A stretch of 44,392 nucleotides of DNA, from contig DFKU01000055.1 in NCBI GenBank assembly GCA_002373615.1, positions 1,369-45,760 on the forward strand, in the 5' to 3' direction. Below the pieces are notes generated by a model. It searched no databases. It saw only the letters and a program-made list of their open reading frames with translations, and had not been told where the DNA came from. Positions 17,028-24,999 of the stretch are shown one piece after another. The position numbers were made by a program, and so were the translations under genes. The stretch is from Alphaproteobacteria bacterium UBA3637 (GTDB lineage: Bacteria; Pseudomonadota; Alphaproteobacteria; CAAHEQ01; UBA3637). Positions within the stretch are counted from its first letter, which is position 1, and every line of letters starts with the position of its first letter.

Positions 17028-17918
17028 CTATCTCGTTACTTGTCTTTTCTTTAAAGCTATTTTTCCAATTTTTGTTTTTGAATGTTTTACTACACGTTCA
17101 ATCGGCATCATTTGTTTGGCAAAGTAGGTGTCCAAATAATGTTTCATGAATGTCTTGGAAAACTCACCTTTATAACATAAATCTGGATGATATTGAATAC
17201 TAGCAAACAAACATTTCTTGGCGACCATCCAGCCACTTTTATCCATCAGCCATTCTATCGGTTGTACTTCAATCCAATAGGGTTTTCTAGAATATAGCAC
17301 TTCTCCGTTAGATGCTTGTCCCAGACAGGTCCACCCGATGTGCTCATTATCATATCTCGGCCCATACCCATTAATACGAATATACCTTTTACCATCCAGT
17401 TGATATTCCCGATAGGATTTAGGCCTAAAAGGCGTGTCGTCCCCCCCGTGACCCTTTTCGTCAGCTGAATCAAATGTGTATTTCCTCTTGCTGGATGAAG
17501 ATTTAAGTCCATATAAACGTTCCAAGGCTCTACTTGTGCGCTTATCGACAAGCGTTTGGGGGTATTCACCATATTCTACTATGCGAACTCCGGATTTGAG
17601 AGTTCTCACTTCTTTTGGATTGATTTTAGATACCTCTGATGGAGGTAAAGCGGGGCGTGCAGGGCAGTAACGAACAGCAGGATCAAGAGGCCCGATCTTA
17701 TCGCCAAAACAGTCGACACAATGCGGACTTTGGTTCTCGTTCGCGTACCAACAGAAACATGCGGGATCGTTTTCAGAAGTACGACTATTGTATGTTCCTA
17801 CACCCAAGAGAATAGCCAAATCAGTTGGGGCAACCTTTGTACCATACTTTTTCATCACATCCAGGGCATCATCGCCCCATATTTGCTCTTCACTCAATAA
17901 TGTAAAATTCAAAGTCAT
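17028..17918 (-). CDS. hypothetical protein, paralogue of the 15320-16309 product
   Basis: About 296 residues; same family as 15320-16309. Strongest match in the last 90 residues (KPYWIEVQPIEWLMDKSGW, AKKCLFASIQY, FSKTFMKHYLDTYFAKQMMP). It lacks the basic LAKRREGR tail of its paralogue. The first third has a divergent Cys-containing stretch (CFCWYANENQSPHCVDCFG) that could bind metal. The ATG at 17918 is chosen from the AAGGAG site and consensus promoter upstream (17949-17977). It lies outside the 64-bp direct repeats, so the duplication and the repeat pair are not simply one event. Confidence 0.6.
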   Translation of the reverse strand: MTLNFTLLSEEQIWGDDALDVMKKYGTKVAPTDLAILLGVGTYNSRTSENDPACFCWYANENQSPHCVDCFGDKIGPLDPAVRYCPARPALPPSEVSKINPKEVRTLKSGVRIVEYGEYPQTLVDKRTSRALERLYGLKSSSSKRKYTFDSADEKGHGGDDTPFRPKSYREYQLDGKRYIRINGYGPRYDNEHIGWTCLGQASNGEVLYSRKPYWIEVQPIEWLMDKSGWMVAKKCLFASIQYHPDLCYKGEFSKTFMKHYLDTYFAKQMMPIERVVKHSKTKIGKIALKKRQVTR

Positions 17919-17948
17919 AATAAATCTCCTTGTTAAAAGAATGTCCTC

Positions 17949-17977
17949 ATTATACATCAAAACACACTATTTGTCAA
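17949..17977 (-). promoter_or_regulatory. consensus promoter of the 17028-17918 gene
   Basis: Minus strand: perfect TTGACA (17977-17972), 17-bp spacer, perfect TATAAT (17954-17949); a near copy of 16340-16368. Confidence 0.85.
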
Positions 17978-18054
17978 TTTTTTTACAAAAAGTGATTTGG
18001 AAGCTCCACCTTCTTAAAACAAAAAAATAAGAAATGTCACTTATGTGAGCAGTT

Positions 18055-19932
18055 TTATTTTTTCTTAACAATCATCATAGTAATGTCATCTGATTGTGGA
18101 GCGTCTTTTACAAAGCGTTGAATGCTTTTACGGACATGTGTCAAGGTATCAGGCAAAGAGAGTTTCTTTTGATTCAAAACTTTTTTAAGGCGTTCAGGAC
18201 CAAACAGTTTTTCCCCTTTTGTTTGCGCCTCAGTCACACCGTCGGTATAAAGGAACAATTGTTCGCCTTTTTTAAGGTTAAAGTGTCCCACTTCATATTG
18301 ATAATTAGGGGTCACGCCCAGAACCAAATTGCGCACTACATCCACATAAGCATAACCTGTTGAAGTTTTATGAAGGGGAGGACAATGTCCGGCATTAATG
18401 TATTCCACTTTGCCAGATTTTAAATTCATTATCCCAACAAATGCCGTCACAAACATACCGCGGGCATGGTTATCGCAAAGCGTTTTGTTGGCTTTAGAGA
18501 TGGCTTCTTGCAAGGGATACCCCGCCTGAAGCATATTCTTGATCGCTGTTTTAGCTGACATCATATAAAGCGCTGCCGTAATTCCTTTACCGGACACGTC
18601 CGCCATCAAAAAAGCGAGGTGATTTTCATCCACAGGGAAGAAATCATAAAAATCCCCCCCTACTTCGCGCGCGGGTGTCATCATAGCCAATAGTTCAAAA
18701 TTTTTATTTTGTGGAAAATCGGTCGGCAAGGCTGAGGCTTGAATTGTTTTGGCGATGGCGAGTTCCGATTCTATTTTTTCCTTTTCTGAAGAAATCTTGG
18801 CCAATTGCATCAAGTGTGTTTTGATATCCAACTTCATTTTATTAAAGACTTTGGCAAGCTGAGCCAACTCAGAGGGTTCGTTTAACTGAATGCTTTGATT
18901 CAAATTTCCACGACTGATTTTTAAAGCAATTTGGGAAAGTTGTTGAATTGGATCGTTGATGTTTCGACGCAATACCCAATACAAGGTTATGACAATCAAA
19001 AGTGTACTGATTAAAAGGACCGTCAGCAAAATAATCAGATGGTGGATTGCTGCCCCAAATAATTCAAACAAAGGCACATTGACGATCAAAAAGAAGCCAT
19101 TGTTGAGCTGTTTAAGATAGGGAACATAAATTGTTCCGTTATAGGTGAATGCTTTACCTTCTTGAAGAGTGGGTGAATACCATGAAAGCATTTTTAAGGG
19201 TTTACCAAAAACAGAAGCATTATCAATATCAGGTTCAGTTGTGGCAATGATGTAGTCCTTGAGCGTATCCCCAAATAAAACAAAGCTGTTAGGTGTTGGT
19301 TTGATTTTTAAAATGGATTTTAAAATTGTATCCATATCCCAATCCACCGTTGCCATACCGACTAAATTTTGCCCCTCATATATTCCTGCCCCAACCGTTG
19401 TCATCAAATTGCCCAACTGAGTACTTTTATAGGGTTTTGCCCAAGAGACAGTGTGCCCCTTTTCCAAATCTGACAAAATTTCGGGATACCAATTTTGTTT
19501 AAAATAATCAAATGTATTTGCGGTGCAAGAGGCCAGCCCTTCAATTTGATTTTTTCCCTTCCAAACAGCATGAATACAAGACTTTTTTTGATCCTTAGTT
19601 ATTTTATAAGGACGAAAATAAATACCATTTCCCATGGAATTAGGATAATTTTTTAGGATTTCTTTTGTAAGAAATTCCCCCTCTGATTGTTGTTTTCCAT
19701 TGAGGTAATAAAGCTGAGCCATCACAGATAAATCCATTGCATTTTTTTCAAGTTCTGCAATTTCTGTATTCATTTGACCTTCAAAAGCAGTAATAGAAGC
19801 CTTATTCCCCGCTATAATCAATTCTTTATCGTGATAAAAGGCGGTAACTGCCGCCCCGGTCACAATCATCCCCAGGACAAGCAACAACATGAAAGTCAAA
19901 AAAATAATTTTAGATTTGATACTGGCTAACAT
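18055..19932 (-). CDS. membrane sensor with HAMP and SpoIIE/RsbU-type PP2C phosphatase domain
   Basis: 625 residues: membrane helix 8-30, periplasmic sensor region (about 31-296, Cache-like, with WYPE and VDWDM), second helix about 297-321, HAMP linker (about 322-375), short coiled coil, then a SpoIIE-type PPM phosphatase (about 405-622). Metal-binding motifs are intact: GGDFYDFF at 425-432, DVSGKG at 445-450, YTDGVTE and SDDIT near the end. RsbU-type enzymes dephosphorylate anti-sigma antagonist or STAS proteins; no STAS or anti-sigma gene is in the window, so the target is unknown. Last gene of the cdaA operon, starting 21 bp after the chpT-like gene. An input-gated phosphatase acting on this signalling module is a reasonable inference. 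Confidence 0.88.
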   Translation of the reverse strand: MLASIKSKIIFLTFMLLLVLGMIVTGAAVTAFYHDKELIIAGNKASITAFEGQMNTEIAELEKNAMDLSVMAQLYYLNGKQQSEGEFLTKEILKNYPNSMGNGIYFRPYKITKDQKKSCIHAVWKGKNQIEGLASCTANTFDYFKQNWYPEILSDLEKGHTVSWAKPYKSTQLGNLMTTVGAGIYEGQNLVGMATVDWDMDTILKSILKIKPTPNSFVLFGDTLKDYIIATTEPDIDNASVFGKPLKMLSWYSPTLQEGKAFTYNGTIYVPYLKQLNNGFFLIVNVPLFELFGAAIHHLIILLTVLLISTLLIVITLYWVLRRNINDPIQQLSQIALKISRGNLNQSIQLNEPSELAQLAKVFNKMKLDIKTHLMQLAKISSEKEKIESELAIAKTIQASALPTDFPQNKNFELLAMMTPAREVGGDFYDFFPVDENHLAFLMADVSGKGITAALYMMSAKTAIKNMLQAGYPLQEAISKANKTLCDNHARGMFVTAFVGIMNLKSGKVEYINAGHCPPLHKTSTGYAYVDVVRNLVLGVTPNYQYEVGHFNLKKGEQLFLYTDGVTEAQTKGEKLFGPERLKKVLNQKKLSLPDTLTHVRKSIQRFVKDAPQSDDITMMIVKKK

Positions 19933-19953
19933 CTATTTCCCCTTTTAGAGTCT

Positions 19954-20493
19954 TTATTCCGAAATTTCCAGGGAAGCCGTCTTGGATTTTTTCATCATTA
20001 GAAGTTTTTTATCAAGAGCATTTAGCTGATGCATTAACCAATGAGCCTCCAATGTTTCTGGTGTCACGGGAACTTTTTTCCCCAATAAAACAGATTCAAA
20101 ATCAGGCCGAAAAGAAATCTCAGGGCCTTGAAGTATAACCTTTTTTTCATGAAGGGTAATTGTTCCCCCCTGCACCAACAAAATAATCCCCACAGCAACC
20201 AAGGAAAGCTGAAGACGATTTTCAACCACGCCTTCAAAGGTTATCTTTTGTCCCCAAGTTTTAAGGTAATCAGAGATAATCGTTGCATTGATTTCACGCG
20301 TTTCCGCCCCAAAGAGTGCGCGGTAAAACCTGAGGCGTGCCATCAGCATAAGGCTGTTTTGTTTTAACATTTTTCCCGCCTCAGAAATGAAAGTTGGGTC
20401 AATTTCCATGAGTTCTGTTGTAGAGGCCATTGCCCCAATACCGCCGGCCAGATCGTGGCTGATTTTCACAACAATTGCTTCTGTCAAATTCAT
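19954..20493 (-). CDS. chpT: ChpT-like histidine phosphotransferase
   Basis: 179 residues matching the ChpT/HPTransfase family: a DHp-like N-terminus with KISHDLAGGIGAM (predicted phosphoacceptor H13, then D14), GKMLKQNSLMLMARLRFYRALFGA (the LRF-R-AFGA signature), and a degenerate HATPase-like C-terminal domain with no ATP-binding boxes. In alphaproteobacteria ChpT passes phosphate from CckA to CtrA and CpdR. The start overlaps the stop of the upstream SucD-like gene (ATGA), and a SpoIIE phosphatase follows. ChpT is usually encoded apart from metabolic genes, so this setting is unusual. It could also be a second, operon-specific ChpT paralogue. Confidence 0.75.
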   Translation of the reverse strand: MNLTEAIVVKISHDLAGGIGAMASTTELMEIDPTFISEAGKMLKQNSLMLMARLRFYRALFGAETREINATIISDYLKTWGQKITFEGVVENRLQLSLVAVGIILLVQGGTITLHEKKVILQGPEISFRPDFESVLLGKKVPVTPETLEAHWLMHQLNALDKKLLMMKKSKTASLEISE

Positions 20494-21368
20494 TTTTTCT
20501 TTCCTTTTAAAGTATCAAAAACAGTTTTTCCTATTTTATCCGGGGTATCAATCCAAATAGCCTTTGCCCGAGTTAAAAGCTGTTTTTTGTTTTCAATCAC
20601 ATCTGAAAATAAAACAGATTTCATGCCCAATAAGGGGGCCTTATCTGAACGTGCCAAGGCCCTTCCTGGGATATAGACAAATAATTTTTTAGGGTGATTT
20701 TTGGCATAAAAAGCAGCTAATTCTTCCTCTAATAGGCCATGCACCTGCCCCACCACCAAAATGGCTTTCGTTGATTTATCTGCATTTAAAGCCTGAAGAA
20801 TAGGGATAAAGGTTGTTCCAATCAAATGGTCTGCCCCCAAGGAAACGCATTGAGAAATGCCGAGATTATAAGAATTTAACTGACTTACCGCTTCAAACAT
20901 CAAAGAGGAAGAACGCCCGATAAGAGCAATATTACCCGCTTTAAAAAGAGGTGTTGGCATGGTTCCTGCAATTGCCTGATTCACATTCAAGATACCCGCA
21001 GAAGAAGGCCCCAACAAAGTCACCTTTGCCCTTTCTGCTGCCCATTTCATTTTAAGGGCATCGTGCATCGGCACATGTTCTGTCGTACAGATAATAAGTG
21101 GAATTTTAGCTTTCACCGCTTCCAAAACATCCGAAAGCGCTTTTTGAGGTGTGGAAAAAATGACACTGACTTTAGGACGTTTGGCGCGCACTGCTTGAGC
21201 AACCGTTTTATAAAGAGGAATTCCATTTAATTTACCAAGAGCTTCCGCCCCTGTTCCTGCCACAACATTCGTTCCATAGTGAAGTGCTTTTTCAGTTTGA
21301 TAACGTCCCATTGTTGAAGTAATTCCTTGGAAAAGGATAGGCGTTTTTTTATTTGGAAAGAAAAACAT
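20490..21368 (-). CDS. succinyl-CoA synthetase alpha-like protein lacking the catalytic histidine
   Basis: 292 residues with the SucD order: CoA-binding Rossmann domain (1-125) and ligase domain (about 145-290). Conserved landmarks include TSTMGRYQTEKAL, IGRSSSLMFEA, LGADHLIGTTFIPIL and YIPGRA. However, the phosphohistidine motif GHAGA of SucD is absent (PLLGMKSVLFSD occupies that position, about 245-256). The glutamate that stabilises the phosphohistidine (EIGG) is Q208 in GQVHG, and the CoA-site GPNCPG is GPSSAG (120-125). Normal succinyl-CoA synthesis is therefore improbable. TAATG overlap with the beta-like gene indicates a matched pair. It may bind acyl-CoA as a sensor or scaffold. Confidence 0.78.
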   Translation of the reverse strand: MFFFPNKKTPILFQGITSTMGRYQTEKALHYGTNVVAGTGAEALGKLNGIPLYKTVAQAVRAKRPKVSVIFSTPQKALSDVLEAVKAKIPLIICTTEHVPMHDALKMKWAAERAKVTLLGPSSAGILNVNQAIAGTMPTPLFKAGNIALIGRSSSLMFEAVSQLNSYNLGISQCVSLGADHLIGTTFIPILQALNADKSTKAILVVGQVHGLLEEELAAFYAKNHPKKLFVYIPGRALARSDKAPLLGMKSVLFSDVIENKKQLLTRAKAIWIDTPDKIGKTVFDTLKGKKK

Positions 21369-22507
21369 TACTGATCTCCTTTCGTTTGTTTTACAACGGC
21401 CGAAACAGCATCCATCATTTTATCCATAACTAAAAAGGGGGAAATAGAATGACTTAAAAGAAGCGCCCCTTGATCTGCATCTAACCCCACCATGCGCACC
21501 ACAACGGGAATGCCCGTTGAAATTTCCGGAGAGGCAGCCAACAAGCCTTCTGCAATGATTTTACAACTGGTCAAGCCCCCAAAAATATTTACTAAAATCC
21601 CATCCACATTTGGTTCGGCCAAGGCTAACTTCATGGCTTTTGTAATCGCATTAGCAGAGGGCTCCGTCCCCACATCCAGTAAGCAAGCTACCTGTCCCTC
21701 TTTTTGATGAATCATATCTATTGTCGCCCAACCTAAACCTATCCCATTTGTCAAGCACGCAATATTGCCATTCATTTTTGTGTAGCGAAACGCATTTTTC
21801 TTGGCCAACGCCTCCCGTTCATGACCCAGCTTTGTTTCTTGGCATTTCACAATTTCGGGAAAACGAAAGAGTGAATCCGGGTCAAAAACCAATCGGCCAT
21901 CCACCACCACCAAAGTCTTATCATTTTGAACAATGGGATTCAGTTCAACTGCTACTGCCCCATAAGAAGTAAACAATTGAAAAGCCTTGCGTACTATATC
22001 CCACAACATTTTTGCAATTTTAGAATCATGAATCCTCATTATCTTTAAGATTTCTTTTTTACATGAAGATTCAAGTTTTAAATTTTTTAAATAATAAGTC
22101 TTTTCTCCGCGATCCGAAACAAGAGTCAAAGTATAAGTTTGTTGATTAAAATCAACCCTGAACACAAAACGGCAAAGAGATTTTTTGGGGATGGCTTGTT
22201 CCACATAAACACGGGTAATAGTAGCTGGGACATTGGATGGAAATCCCTTAATTTTTTTCCCAAAAAGAGCATCCGAAATTTCAAAAACTTGAGATTCAGA
22301 TTCTGCCAATTTTCTGTCCAACAACGCATTCGGTTTTGAATTTGGAGAATATCCCAACAAAATTTGCGGTTTTATCCAAAAAGGTCCCTGACCTATTTTT
22401 TTTGCAACCCCACAAGCCTCATGAGGGGTATAAGCAACACCCCCAGGCAGAACGGGCAGCCCCACCTTTTTAAAAATTTCTTTGACATAGTATTCGTGAA
22501 GTTCCAT
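21368..22507 (-). CDS. succinyl-CoA synthetase beta-like protein with altered ATP-grasp loops
   Basis: 379 residues resembling SucC: ELHEYYVKEIFKKVGLPVLPG start, ATP-grasp region, VELNPIV near 210, NGIGLGWATIDM and VNIFGG near the end. Active-site loops differ: the KCQVHAGGRGKAGG nucleotide loop reads KPQILLGYSPNSKP, and the C-terminal-domain loop DVGGGA reads DVGTEPS. ATP or GTP use is doubtful. The ATG at 22507 is chosen (ELHEYY, AAGGGG ribosome site); the longer in-frame start overlaps cdaA. It follows cdaA by 14 bp and overlaps the alpha-like gene, so the pair is co-expressed with the c-di-AMP synthase. Confidence 0.78.
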   Translation of the reverse strand: MELHEYYVKEIFKKVGLPVLPGGVAYTPHEACGVAKKIGQGPFWIKPQILLGYSPNSKPNALLDRKLAESESQVFEISDALFGKKIKGFPSNVPATITRVYVEQAIPKKSLCRFVFRVDFNQQTYTLTLVSDRGEKTYYLKNLKLESSCKKEILKIMRIHDSKIAKMLWDIVRKAFQLFTSYGAVAVELNPIVQNDKTLVVVDGRLVFDPDSLFRFPEIVKCQETKLGHEREALAKKNAFRYTKMNGNIACLTNGIGLGWATIDMIHQKEGQVACLLDVGTEPSANAITKAMKLALAEPNVDGILVNIFGGLTSCKIIAEGLLAASPEISTGIPVVVRMVGLDADQGALLLSHSISPFLVMDKMMDAVSAVVKQTKGDQ

Positions 22508-22521
22508 AAAGCCCCTTTTTT

Positions 22522-23424
22522 TTATTTCATTGTATTGGACCAATCAAAACTTGTCAATCTTTTTTTCAAATCCTGCCATCTTTCTTGGATACTTTTTTGA
22601 TGTTCTTGATAGATAAGAGGTTTTAAAAACGTATTCAACTTTTTATCCAAATCTTCCATATTGGAAAAAGTATTGACTTGACCATTATTGATTAAGGAAA
22701 CATCCCCAGTTTCTTCCGAGACGACCAAGCAAAGAGCATCGGTATTTTCGCTGAGGCCGATGGCAGCCCGATGACGCGTTCCATAGCGCCAACTGAGGTC
22801 AGGAGTTGTAGAAAGAGGTAAAATTGCCCCCGCTGAAACAATTCTTTTCCCACGTATCAAGACTGCCCCATCGTGCAAAGGTGTATTTACAAAAAAGATA
22901 TTGATTAAAAGTTCAGCGGATAAAACAGCATCCAAAGATATCCCCCCTGTCAAGGCTGCATCCAAGGGTTCTTGATTTTCAAAAACGATCAAAGCCCCCG
23001 TTTTATGGCTGCGCCAGTAAGAAATTGTCTGCATCAATAAGTTCACCAAATCTTTTCCTTCTTTGCGGCGCTTTTTATGTGACCACGCATCCCATGATAA
23101 ATTGTTTCCGAAACGTGCCATAAGGCGACGAAGTTCCGGTTGAAAAATCACCACGAATGAAAGCAAAACAAGCAGTAAAAGATTCTTGAGAAGACTGCTT
23201 AAAATATTCAAATGAAAAAGAGAAAAAATTTCACCAACTAACCATACAACAACCAAAAAGCACAAAACCCCTTTAAGTGTTTTTTCGGCTGGGGAATTTT
23301 TAATGAGGTGTGAATATCCATACCACAGTAAAAAGACTATGATACCAATTTGGAGCAAGAAGCTGGCCCAAGTGAGTCCATACCCCCCCAACAATGATTG
23401 TAAATTTAGACTTAAATTTCCCAT
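22522..23424 (-). CDS. cdaA: membrane diadenylate cyclase, CdaA type (DisA_N domain)
   Basis: 300 residues: three N-terminal membrane helices (about 18-37, 50-70, 73-95), then a DAC domain with both signature motifs intact, DGA (D185-A187 in TPLHDGAVLI) and RHR (R217-R219 in YGTRHRAA). CdaA makes c-di-AMP from two ATP at the membrane. C-di-AMP is widespread in Firmicutes and Actinobacteria but uncommon in alphaproteobacteria. The usual partners cdaR and glmM are not adjacent; instead it heads an operon with SucC/D-like, ChpT-like and SpoIIE phosphatase genes. GAGGGG ribosome site; promoter at 23452-23480. The C-terminal extension after about 255 is charged and of unknown role. Confidence 0.92.
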   Translation of the reverse strand: MGNLSLNLQSLLGGYGLTWASFLLQIGIIVFLLWYGYSHLIKNSPAEKTLKGVLCFLVVVWLVGEIFSLFHLNILSSLLKNLLLLVLLSFVVIFQPELRRLMARFGNNLSWDAWSHKKRRKEGKDLVNLLMQTISYWRSHKTGALIVFENQEPLDAALTGGISLDAVLSAELLINIFFVNTPLHDGAVLIRGKRIVSAGAILPLSTTPDLSWRYGTRHRAAIGLSENTDALCLVVSEETGDVSLINNGQVNTFSNMEDLDKKLNTFLKPLIYQEHQKSIQERWQDLKKRLTSFDWSNTMK

Positions 23425-23451
23425 TGTTCCCCTCTTTTTTTATCAGAAAGA

Positions 23452-23480
23452 AGGATAAACAAACGGGTAAGTTTTGTCAA
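23452..23480 (-). promoter_or_regulatory. promoter of the cdaA operon
   Basis: Minus strand: perfect TTGACA (23480-23475), 17-bp spacer, TATCCT (23457-23452). Probably drives all five genes down to 18055, since no internal gap exceeds 21 bp. Confidence 0.7.
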
Positions 23481-23501
23481 GCGATTTTTAAAATTTTTAG
23501 A

Positions 23502-23527
23502 GATTCTTCACATTCCGTCAGAATGAC
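23502..23527. repeat. dispersed repeat, GATTCTTCA...AGAATGACA type
   Basis: GATTCTTCACATTCC followed by GTCAGAATGACA, with a small ATTC/GAAT hairpin. It resembles short intergenic repeats common in low-GC alphaproteobacteria and shares the terminal ATGACA with the repeats at 38-104 and 25000-25024. Confidence 0.45.
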
Positions 23528-23535
23528 AAAAATTT

Positions 23536-23781
23536 TTAAGCGGCTCGGCCCATTTGGCGTTGGCGCATTAAGGCAAGCATTTTTTGTTTGGCCTGATTGG
23601 CTTTTTCCCCCGCTTCTTTCGCACGGCGTTTTTCTTCTTCAAGTTTGCGTTTATTTTCTTCCTCTAATTTTTTGGTACGCTCTTCATAATAAGCAGCGCG
23701 CCGTTCTTCAATTTGACGGCGTTTAGTGGCCTTTTCCATTTCTTGAGTTTGATCAGTTTGAGGTCTTTCATTTTCTTCCAT
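23536..23781 (-). CDS. hypothetical small charged coiled-coil protein
   Basis: Not recognised. 81 residues, over half Glu/Lys/Arg/Gln, predicted as one long helix or coiled coil (about 14-70), ending RQRQMGRAA. No membrane segment or signal peptide. AAAGGAG sits upstream of the ATG and a consensus promoter at 23809-23836 drives it alone. It is separated from the cdaA operon promoter by a dispersed repeat. Confidence 0.65.
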   Translation of the reverse strand: MEENERPQTDQTQEMEKATKRRQIEERRAAYYEERTKKLEEENKRKLEEEKRRAKEAGEKANQAKQKMLALMRQRQMGRAA

Positions 23782-23808
23782 GTGGGACTCCTTTCACTTC
23801 ACGATTAT

Positions 23809-23836
23809 ATTATATCACAGATTTGAAATCTGTCAA
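23809..23836 (-). promoter_or_regulatory. consensus promoter of the 23536-23781 gene
   Basis: Minus strand: perfect TTGACA (23836-23831), 16-bp spacer containing the palindrome AGATTTCAAATCT, perfect TATAAT (23814-23809). Confidence 0.8.
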
Positions 23837-23909
23837 AAAAATTTGAAAGATTCTGAGCCGTGGCGACACCGTAGGTGGCAATCAAGTTTAGAATGGAAGA
23901 TTTTTCCAC

Positions 23910-23938
23910 TTGCAATTTGGTGCAAAATGTGCTTATAT
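23910..23938 (+). promoter_or_regulatory. possible gapA promoter
   Basis: TTGCAA (23910-23915), 17-bp spacer, TTATAT (23933-23938), about 48 bp ahead of the gapA start. Confidence 0.4.
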
Positions 23939-23985
23939 GCAGAGTATCAAACAAAAGTGTCAACATTAAGAGAAAGGAAAATAAA

Positions 23986-24993
23986 ATGACATTAAAAGTA
24001 GCCATCAATGGCTTTGGCCGTATCGGTCGTTTGGTTTATCGTGCTTGGTTGGAATCCGGGCGTAAGGACTTGGATATCGTTGCTATCAACGATTTAGGGG
24101 ATGCCGCCGCCAATGCTTATTTATTAAAATATGATTCCGTGCACAGAAAATTGGACATGGACATTCGTGCCGAAGGCGAATATTTGATTGCCGGCGACAA
24201 AAAGACAAAGGTGACCGCTGAACGCGATCCTTCCAAACTCCCTTGGAAAGAAATGGACATTGATATCGTGTTTGAATGCACAGGTATCTTTGCCGCCAAA
24301 GAAAAAGCCAAAGTACATTTGGAAGCCGGTGCAAAGCGTGTGTTGGTGTCTGCCCCATCAGAAGGTGCCGACAAGACCATCGTGTATGGTGTGAACCAAA
24401 ACACTCTGACAAAAGAAGACTTGGTCGTTTCCAATGCCTCCTGCACCACCAACTGCTTGGCCCCTGTGGTCTATGTGTTGCAAAAAGCTTTCGGCATTAA
24501 GCAAGGTTTCATGACAACCATTCACAGCTATACGAATGACCAAAAGATTTTGGATCAATTGCATAAAGATTTGTATCGTGCCCGCGCTGCTGCCATGAGC
24601 ATGATTCCCACAAAGACCGGTGCTGCCAAAGCCATCGGTTTGGTGATGCCTGAATTGGCCGGCAAATTGGACGGCGTGTCCATCCGCGTACCAACCCCTG
24701 ATGTTTCTTTGGTGGATGCCAACTTCATCATGGAAAAAGAAGTAACCGTGGACGAAGTGAATGCCGCTTTGAAGGCCGCCGCAGAAGGTGAATTAAAAGG
24801 TGTGTTAGGCTATAATACTGAAAAGTTAGTCAGCATTGACTTTACACACAACCCACATTCATCCACCTTTGATGCCAATGGCACCAAGGTTATGGGTGGT
24901 ACACAATTGCGCATTATGAGCTGGTATGACAACGAATGGGGATTCTCCAACCGTATGTTAGATACAGCTGTTGCCATGGGCAAATTGTTGTAA
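23986..24993 (+). CDS. gapA: glyceraldehyde-3-phosphate dehydrogenase, type I
   Basis: 335-residue glycolytic enzyme: NAD-binding domain opening with VAINGFGRIGRLVYR, catalytic cysteine in SNASCTTNCLAP (about residue 153), HSYTNDQ segment, and the SWYDNEWGFSNRM C-terminal signature. It oxidises glyceraldehyde 3-phosphate to 1,3-bisphosphoglycerate. The start at 23986 fits AGAAAGGA and the conserved N-terminus; an upstream in-frame ATG is rejected. It stands alone, followed by a repeat, a strong terminator and a candidate RNA gene. Codon use looks more GC-rich than its neighbours, as expected for a highly expressed gene. Confidence 0.97.
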   Translation: MTLKVAINGFGRIGRLVYRAWLESGRKDLDIVAINDLGDAAANAYLLKYDSVHRKLDMDIRAEGEYLIAGDKKTKVTAERDPSKLPWKEMDIDIVFECTGIFAAKEKAKVHLEAGAKRVLVSAPSEGADKTIVYGVNQNTLTKEDLVVSNASCTTNCLAPVVYVLQKAFGIKQGFMTTIHSYTNDQKILDQLHKDLYRARAAAMSMIPTKTGAAKAIGLVMPELAGKLDGVSIRVPTPDVSLVDANFIMEKEVTVDEVNAALKAAAEGELKGVLGYNTEKLVSIDFTHNPHSSTFDANGTKVMGGTQLRIMSWYDNEWGFSNRMLDTAVAMGKLL

Positions 24994-24999
24994 GAAAGA

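Noticed and set aside
18045..18061. 17-bp identity GTGAGCAGTTTTATTTT with 36766-36782
   Set aside because: No surrounding similarity; AT-rich words of this length can match by chance in 44 kb.
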